A stretch of 64,000 nucleotides of DNA, taken from assembly GCA_049522565.1 (NCBI GenBank), contig JBEKNT010000001.1, positions 1 through 64,000 on the forward strand, read 5' to 3'. This document shows, piece by piece, positions 19,530 to 27,124 of the stretch; positions within the stretch are counted from its first letter, which is position 1; every line of letters starts with the position of its first letter. The translations under genes were made by a program, and so were the position numbers. The notes beneath the pieces are model-generated. The model was not told the origin of the DNA. It did not search any database and was given only the letters and a program-made list of their open reading frames with translations. The stretch comes from JASHVB01 sp049522565. GTDB taxonomy: Bacteria; Pseudomonadota; Alphaproteobacteria; Acetobacterales; Acetobacteraceae.

Positions 19530-19738
19530 GTGTTGTGATCCTGACGTTTCGATCCCGGGGGACTGGCCACGAGCGCCGCAGCCCGTCATGCCGACCACCG
19601 GGTCAAGCGCCCGGCGGCAGGCTCCGGTCGGCATCCACGACTTTCCCCCGCGCGGGCGGCACAGCCGTGAATGGCGGGCCTTCGCCCGCCATGACGATCG
19701 TGGCGGTCGGTGGGATCGATCCGTCAGCATCAGAACAC
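19530..19738. repeat. MITE-like repeat element, copy 1
   Basis: About 209 bases bounded by an imperfect 17-base inverted repeat (19530-19546 against 19722-19738, 15 of 17 matching). Inside are a 57-base module at 19582-19638, which recurs inverted at 29360-29418, and a 28-base hairpin module at 19671-19698, identical to 24448-24475. No coding capacity. It fills most of the otherwise gene-free stretch 19493-19916; I see no promoter there. Confidence 0.6.
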
Positions 19739-19916
19739 CAGGTGCGTCCCGGCGAACCCATGGCGTCCTGCCTCGTCCAAGCCCGGAAGGGCCTGGGCAC
19801 TTCCGACAGTTCCTTTCCGAATCCGCGTGCGGTAGGATCGTTTACCGCACGACGCGTCAAAGCGGGGCGGCGTGTGCGCGCCACCTCCTGTTGCCATCGG
19901 GCGAATGGAGCGGGAT

Positions 19917-21041
19917 GTGGGCAAACTGGTATCCGCCGCGATGATCGTGAAGAATGAAGAGCGCTTCCTCGCCGGCTGCCTGGACAGCCTCGCCGGCCTG
20001 ATTGACGAGATCGTCGTCGTCGATACCGGATCCACCGATCGCAGCCGCGAGATCGCCGCCGCGCATGGCGCGCGCGTCCACCACCACGCATGGCGCGAGG
20101 ATTTCTCGGCGGCGCGCAATGAGGCGCTGGACCAAGCCGTCGGCGACTGGATTCTTTATATCGATGCCGACGAACGGGTGCGTCCCTATGACCGCGCCCG
20201 GCTGGAACAGGACCTCGCCGATCCCGCCCTGTGCGCCATCACGGTACGCTTCCATCCGCGCACCGGCTACACCGCCTATCCCGAGTACCGGCTGTTCCGG
20301 CGCGATCCGCGCATCCGTTTCCGTGGCGCGATCCACGAGACAATGCTGCCCGATATCCACCGGATGGTTGCGACCGGGGAAGGACGCTGCGGATCGAGCA
20401 GGCTGACCATCGATCATCTCGGCTACGATGGCGATCAGTCGCACAAGCTGCCGCGGAACCTGGCATTGCTGGAGAAGGAGGTGCGCGTCAATCCCGAGCG
20501 GATGTATCTCTGGTGGCACCTTGGCACCGTCTATCGCGATCTCGGCCGGATCGAGGAGGCCGAAACCGCCTGGCAAACCGGCGTCGCGATCGCCCGGCGC
20601 GCGCAACCGTGCCCGCCCGAAGCGTCGCTGTGTTTCGTCGAACTCATCCGGCGGCGTCTCGACGTCGGGCAGGACGCGCTGCCCCTGCTGCACGAGGCGA
20701 TCGCCTTGCAGCCGGAAGACCCGTTCCTGCACTGGCTCATGACGCAGGCGCTGATGGCGGTCGGGCGGTATGAGGATGCCGTGGCGGTTTTCGAACGCCT
20801 CGCCGCCATCGATCCGGAGACATTGGTGACGTATTTCGCCTACGACCGACGGGTTCTCGGTGCAGGCGCGCTGGCGGAAGCCGGCCAGTGCGCCTTCCGC
20901 ATGGGCCGTTGGCGGGAGAGCGAGGCGTTCTTCCGCCGCGCCGAGTGGCGCTGCCCGGACAACCTCGAATTCCGCGTCAAACGTCAACTCGCCGCCGCGC
21001 GCGCCGCCGCCGCCGCCGCGTCGGAGGGCGCGCCGGCTTGA
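19917..21041 (+). CDS. Family 2 glycosyltransferase with TPR C-terminus
   Basis: 374 residues from the GTG at 19917 (GGAG 6 bases upstream); an ATG at 19905 in the same frame is the alternative. The GT-A domain occupies residues 1 to about 190: KLVSAAMIVKNEERFLAGCL, VVVDTGSTDRS, and the metal-binding ILYIDADERV. TPR-like helical repeats follow (MYLWWHLGTVYRDLGRIEEA, LHWLMTQALMAVGRYEDAV) up to an Ala-rich tail. This layout is that of SunS-like and other protein- or glycan-modifying GT2 enzymes. First gene of a long plus-strand block; the next start is 27 bases on. Donor and acceptor unknown; the context favours modification of the exported proteins encoded downstream. Confidence 0.88.
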   Translation: MGKLVSAAMIVKNEERFLAGCLDSLAGLIDEIVVVDTGSTDRSREIAAAHGARVHHHAWREDFSAARNEALDQAVGDWILYIDADERVRPYDRARLEQDLADPALCAITVRFHPRTGYTAYPEYRLFRRDPRIRFRGAIHETMLPDIHRMVATGEGRCGSSRLTIDHLGYDGDQSHKLPRNLALLEKEVRVNPERMYLWWHLGTVYRDLGRIEEAETAWQTGVAIARRAQPCPPEASLCFVELIRRRLDVGQDALPLLHEAIALQPEDPFLHWLMTQALMAVGRYEDAVAVFERLAAIDPETLVTYFAYDRRVLGAGALAEAGQCAFRMGRWRESEAFFRRAEWRCPDNLEFRVKRQLAAARAAAAAASEGAPA

Positions 21042-21068
21042 GCATGGTGAGCATGGCGGCTGCGCGGG

Positions 21069-22580
21069 GTGGACGTGTCTGACTGGCAGCAGCTCAAAGT
21101 CGGGTTTGCGCAGGCGGCCGACGCCGACGCGCCATTCCCGGTGGACCGCTTCGCCGGCCGGGGCGTCGTCATCTGCGCCGGTGGCGCACGCATGTTCACC
21201 TGTGCCTGGATCACCATCGCGCTGCTGCGCCGGCACCTCGGCTGCACCCTGCCCATCGAGGTCTGGCATATGGGACCGCAGGAGATGGGTCCGCCGATGC
21301 GCGGCTTTCTCGAGGAGCTGGGGGCGGCGGTGGTGGACGCCCACGAAGTGGCCAAGCGCCATCCGGTCGAGCGCCTCGGCGGCTGGGAGCTGAAGGCCTA
21401 TGCCGTGCTGCATTCGCGTTTCGCCGAGGTGCTGCTGCTCGATGCCGACAATCTTCCGGTGCGCGATCCTGCCTTCCTGTTCGAGCGGCCGGAGTATCAG
21501 GAATCCGGCGCGCTGTTCTGGCCGGACATCGTTCGTCTGGCCCGATCGAACGAGGTCTGGAGCGTCGGCGACATCGCGTACCGCGACATGCCGTCGTTCG
21601 AATCCGGCCAGATGGTGCTGGACAAGGCGCGCTGCTGGCGCGCGCTGTGCCTGACTCACTGGATCAACCAGCATTCCGACCAGTTCTACCGCTTCCTGCA
21701 CGGCGACAAGGATACCTTCCTGCTGGCCTGGCTGCGGCTGCGACAACCGTTTCACCTGATACGGCATCCACCGAAGACGCTGTACGGCACGCTGTGCCAG
21801 CGCGACACCGACGGCGCCGTGCTGTTCCAGCACCGCAATTGGGCCAAATGGATTCTGCATGGCGACAATCCGCGCATCGCCGGGTTCCGCCTGGAAGACG
21901 AGTGCCGCGCCCTGCTGGAAGAGCTGAAGCTGGCGTGGGACGGCCGCGTGTTCAATCCGCCGCCCCGCTCCGACGCAGCCAGGTCTATCGAAAACCTGCT
22001 CGCGCGGACGCGGGATTTCACGCTCACCCGGGTGTCCTCGGACGAGCGGCGGGTCGCCTTGCTGCCGGATCACCGCGTCGGTGGGGGCGTCAGTTTCGAG
22101 CGCTATTGGTATGTCGCCGACGGCCATCCCGACCCAGAGCTGAGGATCGAAGGCGAGGGCGTGCCGGTCCACACCCTGCGTCAGGATGGCGACGGGGTGT
22201 GGCGCGGCCGGATGCTGCAACCGCCCGGCATGCCGGTAGAGCTTGCGCCGTTTGCGTCGCCGGTAACCCACCCCGTATCCGATGCGATGTCGGAGGTGTT
22301 GTTGGCACTTCTCGACGGTGTGCTCGACATCGGCGCGGCAATGCCGACCGACCGCGAGGTCGCTCGCGATGTGCTCGGCGCACTGCGTCTTTTCTCGGCC
22401 ATCGACCCCGTCGTGGCCGAGCGTCTGGCGCAGGACGACGAGGCCTGGGTGACCACGCCGGCGCGGGCGCGCCTGATCCGGTCGGTGCGCGCGGCCCTCG
22501 CCGCGAGCGGCGATATAGCGCCGGGACGCAATTGGCTGGGCCGGGGCTTCGCGCTCACCACCGGCTATGAGCGCCTGTGA
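21069..22580 (+). CDS. MNN1/MNN2-type mannosyltransferase-like protein
   Basis: 503 residues from a GTG (no in-frame ATG is available). The N-terminal 270 residues match the Mannosyl_trans3 family known from yeast mannan synthesis: GVVICAGGARMFTCAWITI, LPIEVWHMGPQEM, LKAYAVLHSRFAEVLLLDAD with the DxD in LLLDADNLPVRDP, LFWPD, and FESGQMVLDK. The last 200 residues (from about 300) are unlike the family and not recognised by me. Cytoplasmic, no signal peptide. It overlaps the start of the next gene by four bases. Sugar donor presumed nucleotide-activated hexose; specificity not deducible. Confidence 0.85.
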   Translation: MDVSDWQQLKVGFAQAADADAPFPVDRFAGRGVVICAGGARMFTCAWITIALLRRHLGCTLPIEVWHMGPQEMGPPMRGFLEELGAAVVDAHEVAKRHPVERLGGWELKAYAVLHSRFAEVLLLDADNLPVRDPAFLFERPEYQESGALFWPDIVRLARSNEVWSVGDIAYRDMPSFESGQMVLDKARCWRALCLTHWINQHSDQFYRFLHGDKDTFLLAWLRLRQPFHLIRHPPKTLYGTLCQRDTDGAVLFQHRNWAKWILHGDNPRIAGFRLEDECRALLEELKLAWDGRVFNPPPRSDAARSIENLLARTRDFTLTRVSSDERRVALLPDHRVGGGVSFERYWYVADGHPDPELRIEGEGVPVHTLRQDGDGVWRGRMLQPPGMPVELAPFASPVTHPVSDAMSEVLLALLDGVLDIGAAMPTDREVARDVLGALRLFSAIDPVVAERLAQDDEAWVTTPARARLIRSVRAALAASGDIAPGRNWLGRGFALTTGYERL

Positions 22581-24319
22581 TGCCGGAACCACAAGCCGGC
22601 GTGCCGGAAACGGTGTTGATTCTCACGCCAGTGAAGAACGCGGCCCGCTTTGCGGACAGCTATTTTGCCGCCCTGGCCAGGCTCACCTACCCGGCGGAGC
22701 AAATCTCGCTGGGCCTGCTGGAGAGCGACAGCGAGGACGACAGCTTCGCCTGCTTCGCGGCCCGGCTTGCCGGTCTATCGCCGCCCTATGCCAGCGCCAG
22801 GATCTGGCGCAAGGATTTCGGCTACCGCATTCCTCCTGCTCTGCCCCGCTGGGCCCACGCGATCCAACTGCCACGCCGCAAGGTGCTGGCGAAGGCCCGC
22901 AACCATCTGCTGTTCCGCGCGCTCGACGACCACGATTGGGTGCTTTGGCTCGACGCCGACGTCATCGACTATCCGCCGGACCTGATCCAGCGGCTGCTCG
23001 CCACCGGGCGCGACATCGTTCATCCGCACTGCGTGCAGCAGCCGGGCGGCCCGACCTTCGATCGCAACGGATGGCGGGAGCATGGGCGCGTCCTGCTGGA
23101 GGATCTGCGGGACGGCCCCGACCTGGTGCGACTCGATTCGGTCGGCGGCACGGTGCTTCTGGTACGCGCCGACCTGCATCGCGACGGCCTGATCTTTCCC
23201 AGCTTTCCTTATGGCGCGGCAAACCGGGCCGTGCGCTACCCCCACCCGCTTGGGGTCAATGGCGAGTTGGAGACCGAGGGCCTGGGGATCATGGCGCTCG
23301 ACATGGGGCATCAGTGCTGGGGCATGCCGAAGCTGGAAGTGCTGCACGCGCCCGACCCGCCGTCGGCCGCTGACCAGCCGGCAACGGCGCCGACCGCCAG
23401 CGCGCCGCCGGAGTCCGCTGACAACCGCTGGCGCCGCCAGATCCGCCTGCTGTCCTGCATGTTCGAGATCGAGACCGATTCGCCGGCGGTGCGGGATGCG
23501 CTCGACTTCTACGCGGTAACGGCGGAACAGCAGGTGCCGATCGACTATCGCGAGGATCTCACCCTGACCTGGACCGGCGATGCTTTCCGGCTCGCGAGCG
23601 GCGGGGCCGCGGAGGATTTCGAGATCGACCTCAACACCATTCTCGAGTCGCTGCATCAGCGTATCCAGGACCGCGCGGTATCGGCACTTGGCGACCATGG
23701 CTTCATCGCTGCTGCGTGCGGATGGCACGGCGCTGAGCATTTCCTGCTGCTCGGTGCCGCGGGTGCCGGCAAAACGAGCCTCGCCACGCGGCTGATGCTG
23801 GATGGCTTCGACCTCTCCGGCGACGCATGGGTGTTATTGCGCGACGGTCAGGCCACCGCGTGGCCGCGGCAGTTCCAGATTACCGAGGAATCCGTTGCCC
23901 TGCTGCCGCACCTGGCGAAGATCGAGCAACTTCGTGCCATCGCAGCGCAACCGCGTGCCGGCTACCGGGTGCGGCTCGATCCGCAGCATTTGGGGAGGCC
24001 GTGGCGGATTCGCCCCGCCCCGGTCTGCGCGATCTTCGACCTCGAACCCAATTTCGGCGCTCGCAGCACCATCCGGCCCTGCGGCAAGGTCGACATGGTG
24101 CGCCGCGTCATGGCGCGGTCGCTGGCGCCGGCCGTGCAGCACGACACCTGGCTCGCCGGTCTCTGTGCCGTCGTGGAGCGGGCGGCCACCTATGTCGTTG
24201 AACTCGGCGATCTCGATAGCGCCGCGGCGGCGATCGCGGACCGGCTGTCCCGCGCTGGCGCTTCCCAGGTCACGGCCGGGCTCGAATCGGCCACCTGTGC
24301 AGAAGCGGTGCCGCGATAG
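22577..24319 (+). CDS. Anp1/GT62-type glycosyltransferase fused to HprK-like kinase
   Basis: 580 residues, two unrelated domains. Residues 12 to about 260 follow the Anp1/MNN9 (GT62) pattern: VLILTPVKNAARFADSYFAA, LTYPAEQISLGLLESDSEDD, RKVLAKARNHLL, WVLWLDADVIDYPPDLIQRL with DxD at 126-128, and FDRNGWREHG. A Pro/Ala-rich linker (about 260-285) leads to residues 290-580, which match HprK-related kinase A proteins: Walker A GAAGAGKTSLATRL (393 on), DLSGDAWVLLRDG, and the C-terminal half of the fold. HprK-rel-A kinases usually travel with a PqqD-like protein, as here (25884). The phosphorylated partner is unknown. The fusion is unusual; frame and spacing show no sign of an error. Confidence 0.85.
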   Translation: MMPEPQAGVPETVLILTPVKNAARFADSYFAALARLTYPAEQISLGLLESDSEDDSFACFAARLAGLSPPYASARIWRKDFGYRIPPALPRWAHAIQLPRRKVLAKARNHLLFRALDDHDWVLWLDADVIDYPPDLIQRLLATGRDIVHPHCVQQPGGPTFDRNGWREHGRVLLEDLRDGPDLVRLDSVGGTVLLVRADLHRDGLIFPSFPYGAANRAVRYPHPLGVNGELETEGLGIMALDMGHQCWGMPKLEVLHAPDPPSAADQPATAPTASAPPESADNRWRRQIRLLSCMFEIETDSPAVRDALDFYAVTAEQQVPIDYREDLTLTWTGDAFRLASGGAAEDFEIDLNTILESLHQRIQDRAVSALGDHGFIAAACGWHGAEHFLLLGAAGAGKTSLATRLMLDGFDLSGDAWVLLRDGQATAWPRQFQITEESVALLPHLAKIEQLRAIAAQPRAGYRVRLDPQHLGRPWRIRPAPVCAIFDLEPNFGARSTIRPCGKVDMVRRVMARSLAPAVQHDTWLAGLCAVVERAATYVVELGDLDSAAAAIADRLSRAGASQVTAGLESATCAEAVPR

Positions 24320-24330
24320 ATGGCCGGGTC

Positions 24331-24544
24331 AAGCCCCGTAGGCGTCAGGATTAAGCCCAAGGTGAGAGGACCGTATTGCCCACATCGTCATGGCGGGCGA
24401 AGGTCCGCCATCCACGACTGTGCCGCTCGCACGGAGGAAAGGCGGGGATGGCGGGCCTTCGCCCGCCATGACGATGAACGGATGGCCCGCGGCTCGGAGA
24501 GGATTCTTCCGTCGTCCGGCCTCAACCTGACGCCTATGGGGCTT
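24331..24544. repeat. MITE-like repeat element, copy 2
   Basis: 214 bases bounded by a 19-base inverted repeat (24331-24349 against 24526-24544, 18 of 19 matching). The interior has two opposed copies of the 28-base hairpin module, 24384-24411 (inverted, 27 of 28) and 24448-24475 (identical to copy 1). It occupies the gap between the kinase fusion and the GT4 gene; the ATG of the latter is 8 bases beyond its right end. Confidence 0.65.
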
Positions 24545-24552
24545 GGCCGGCC

Positions 24553-25872
24553 ATGACGACCGGGGCCGGGTCGGGGGACGGTGCTCCCGATCGCGGCCGG
24601 GGAAGCACGCCGATACCCCGGCCGAGCCTGGTTTATGTCACGCCGCTGATGCCGCGGACCACCGGCAACGGCCTGGCGATGCGCGCGGCGGCGATCCTGG
24701 AGGCCCTGGCACAGTGCTTCGAAGTCCACCTGTTCGTGGTGCCGGTCGCCGGCGAGGCCGGGCCGCCATGCGATTTCGTCCGCCGTTATGCGGCGCGTAG
24801 CGTCGTGCTGGATCTGGCGCAGACGCTAGATCCGCTGTTCGCGCTGATTACCAGCATCCGCGATCCGGTGGAACGCGCGCAGGCCGCGTTGGCCTATCCG
24901 AAGCCGTTCCTGAGCCGCGCCTGCACCAGCGAGAGCGGGCGTCACCTCGTCGCGTGGAGCCGCGACATCCGGCCGCGGGCGGTTCACGTCATGCGGCTGT
25001 ACCTCGCGCCCGTCATCGATCCCTTCCTGCGCATGCGGCAGCCGGACCGCCCGTTCCGCGTGCTCGATCTCGACGATGACGAGGTCGTCTCGCATGAACG
25101 TCTCGCCGCGTTGTACGACGCCGCGGGTGATGCGAGCACGGCGCGGGCCATGCGTGCGGAGGCGCGGAAGTATCGCAGCTTCGCCGCCCGCTACCTGCCC
25201 GTGTTCGACCGGGTGGGCGTGTGCTCTGCGCTGGACGCGCGCCGTCTGGCCGATTGCTTCCCTGGCGCGCGGTTTGCTGTCCTGCCCAACAGCATCGGCG
25301 CGCGCCCCCGTGCGCCGCGGCCGATGGCCCGTCAGGCACTGCGGCTGTTGTTCGTCGGGACGCTCGGGTATTTTCCGAATACCGATGCGGCACTGTTCCT
25401 CTGCGGCGAGGTGCTCCAAGTCTTGCGCCGGCTGACCGATCGCGTGATTGTGATAGACGTGGCCGGGGCGGGCGATACCAGCGCCTTGCGAGACCTTGCC
25501 CGAAACCCGGAGGTGACGCTGCACGGATACCTGGAGGACCTGGCGCCGCTTTACACCGCAGCCGACATGGCGGTGGTCCCGCTGCGCTCCGGCGGCGGCA
25601 CGCGGATCAAAATCCTTGAAGCCTTTGCGTATGGTGTGCCGGTGGTGGCCACCCGCCTCGCGGCCGAGGGCATCGCGGTGACGGATGGCGACCATCTGCT
25701 GCTCGCCGACGATGCCGAAAGCTTCGCGCGCGCTTGCCTCGCGACTGCACAACGGCCTGATCTTGCCGCCGCGCGCGCCGAACGCGCCGCGCGCCTGGTC
25801 ACGACGCAGCACAGCCCCAAGCGGTTGCAGGACGCCGTTGCGGCGCTTTACGCCGGCGCGGATTTCACCTGA
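24553..25872 (+). CDS. Family 4 glycosyltransferase (GT-B fold)
   Basis: 439 residues. The N-terminal Rossmann half starts LVYVTPLMPRTTGNGLAMRA. The C-terminal half has LLFVGTLGYFPNTDAALF, VTLHGYLEDLAPLYTAADMA and the donor-binding loop PLRSGGGTRIKILEAFAYGVPVVAT with the Glu of the EX7E-like motif. This is the layout of GT4 enzymes of the Gly/PimA type that add sugars to lipid carriers or proteins. The ATG lies directly after the inverted-repeat element; no ribosome binding site is clear, and translation may depend on sequence the element provides. It is followed 11 bases later by the PqqD-like gene. Confidence 0.88.
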   Translation: MTTGAGSGDGAPDRGRGSTPIPRPSLVYVTPLMPRTTGNGLAMRAAAILEALAQCFEVHLFVVPVAGEAGPPCDFVRRYAARSVVLDLAQTLDPLFALITSIRDPVERAQAALAYPKPFLSRACTSESGRHLVAWSRDIRPRAVHVMRLYLAPVIDPFLRMRQPDRPFRVLDLDDDEVVSHERLAALYDAAGDASTARAMRAEARKYRSFAARYLPVFDRVGVCSALDARRLADCFPGARFAVLPNSIGARPRAPRPMARQALRLLFVGTLGYFPNTDAALFLCGEVLQVLRRLTDRVIVIDVAGAGDTSALRDLARNPEVTLHGYLEDLAPLYTAADMAVVPLRSGGGTRIKILEAFAYGVPVVATRLAAEGIAVTDGDHLLLADDAESFARACLATAQRPDLAAARAERAARLVTTQHSPKRLQDAVAALYAGADFT

Positions 25873-25883
25873 GAGTGCCGGGC

Positions 25884-26153
25884 ATGACCGAAACGACAAC
25901 CGATCGGCCCGACAAGACGGTGGGCCTCGAAATCAATCCGGTGACCGACGGCTATATCATCTACCAAGCCGACCGTGACCGCGTGCACTACCTCAACCAG
26001 ACCGCGGCGATCGTGTTCGAGTTGTGCAATGGTCACAATGCAATAGACGATCTGGCGCGAATGGTGCAGCAGGCCTGGCAGTTGACGTCGCCGCCGACCG
26101 AGGACGTGATGGAGTGCCTCGATGCGCTGCGGCAGGAGGGACTGATCCGCTGA
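25884..26153 (+). CDS. PqqD-like peptide chaperone (HPr-rel-A system type)
   Basis: 89 residues from the ATG at 25884 (GAGAG 8 bases upstream); a GTG at 25875 is possible. Typical PqqD fold order: DGYIIYQADRDRVHYLNQTA, then a helical part ending MECLDALRQEGLIR. PqqD-like domains bind leader peptides and present them to modifying enzymes. In HPr-rel-A systems a PqqD-like protein is paired with an HprK-related kinase, which is encoded two genes upstream. The nearest candidate leader is the 40-residue N-terminus of the repeat protein encoded next (inference). No Cys, no signal peptide. Confidence 0.85.
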   Translation: MTETTTDRPDKTVGLEINPVTDGYIIYQADRDRVHYLNQTAAIVFELCNGHNAIDDLARMVQQAWQLTSPPTEDVMECLDALRQEGLIR

Positions 26154-26245
26154 GCGGCCCGCAGCGCTGTGCCGGTATGCACTATTGAATTCCTTGCGTG
26201 AGGTTTGGCCGCCCCCTACCATTGCGGTAACGGAGGGGAGCCACG

Positions 26246-27124
26246 ATGGACCAGGACGAGGTTCCGGAAGTCCTGCTGGCTTGCGTGGATCAGAGCAGGC
26301 GCACTTTCGTTCGCAAGTTGATCATCGGTAGCGGGTTCGTCAGCCCGATGGTGTCGTCGTTTGCCATGGGGGGGCTGGCCCTCGCGCAAACTGTTCCGCT
26401 CGGGTCGAACCTCACCAGCCCCGCACCATCGCCGTCTCCCTCCGGTCCGATCGGGTCGAACCTTACCGGCCCGTCTCCCGCTCCTGGGCGCTCTCCGACC
26501 GGCAGCCCGGCGCCAGCGCCGTCTCCCTCCGGTCCGATCGGGTCGAACCTCACCGGGCCGTCTCCCGCTCCTGGGCGCTCTCCGACCGGCAGCCCGGCAC
26601 CATCGCCGTCTCCCTCCGGCCCGATCGGGTCGAATCTTGGCGGCCCGATCGGGTCGAATCTTGGCGGTCCGATCGGGTCGAATATCCGCGGCCCGATCGG
26701 GTCGAACCTTGGCGGTCCGATCGGGTCGAACCTCGGCGGTCCGATCGGGTCGAACCTCGGCGGTCCGATTGGGTCGCACATCCGCGGCCCGATCGGGTCG
26801 AACCTCGGCGGTCCGATCGGGTCGAACCTCGGCGGCCCGATCGGGTCCCACATCCGCGGTCCGATCGGGTCGAACCTCGGAGGTCCGGCGCCATCGCCGT
26901 CTCCCGGCGGCCCGATCGTCAGCCCGGCACCAGCGCCGTCGCCCTCTGGTTCGACGCCTTCGGGATCGCCCGCCCCCGGACCGGCCAGCGCGGTGCCTGA
27001 GCCGGCCAGCGCACTGCTGCTCGGCAGCGCTGTCGCCCTGACCGGTGGTGGCCTGCTGGCGCGTCGCGTGCGCGAGCGTGTGCGCCAACTGTTGGAGAAA
27101 TGGGCCGAGGGGGAGGACCGATAG
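26246..27124 (+). CDS. Tat-exported Pro/Gly repeat protein with PEP-CTERM-like anchor
   Basis: 292 residues; GGAGGGGAG before the ATG. Residues 17-24 read SRRTFVRK, a twin-arginine signal after a 16-residue leader, followed by a hydrophobic stretch to about residue 48. The body is low complexity: PAPSPSPSG and PSPAPGRSPTG segments, three NLT sequons (SNLT), and eleven tandem octapeptides GPIGSNLG (variants GPIGSNIR, GPIGSHIR). The end has VPEP (250-253), a hydrophobic helix SALLLGSAVALTGGGLLA and ARR, a PEP-CTERM-type sorting signal. A further 18-residue charged tail follows the RR, longer than usual. Probably a surface-anchored, post-translationally modified rod or stalk protein. No exosortase gene is in the window. 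Confidence 0.85.
   Translation: MDQDEVPEVLLACVDQSRRTFVRKLIIGSGFVSPMVSSFAMGGLALAQTVPLGSNLTSPAPSPSPSGPIGSNLTGPSPAPGRSPTGSPAPAPSPSGPIGSNLTGPSPAPGRSPTGSPAPSPSPSGPIGSNLGGPIGSNLGGPIGSNIRGPIGSNLGGPIGSNLGGPIGSNLGGPIGSHIRGPIGSNLGGPIGSNLGGPIGSHIRGPIGSNLGGPAPSPSPGGPIVSPAPAPSPSGSTPSGSPAPGPASAVPEPASALLLGSAVALTGGGLLARRVRERVRQLLEKWAEGEDR
26618..26881 (+). repeat. Tandem array, eleven 24-base units
   Basis: Eleven head-to-tail in-frame 24-base units encoding GPIGSNLG or variants; units 3, 7 and 10 end in IR. Copy-number change would alter protein length without shifting the frame. Confidence 0.95.

Noticed and set aside
19857..22592. 911-codon open frame on the minus strand
   Set aside because: Complement of two clear glycosyltransferase genes; Arg/Gln/His-rich, no domain recognised. 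High GC keeps antisense frames open.
24331..24544. Insertion sequence
   Set aside because: Too short for a transposase and no direct repeat seen at the ends; described as a MITE-like repeat instead.
26618..26881. CRISPR-like array
   Set aside because: Units are contiguous without spacers and lie in frame inside a protein-coding gene.
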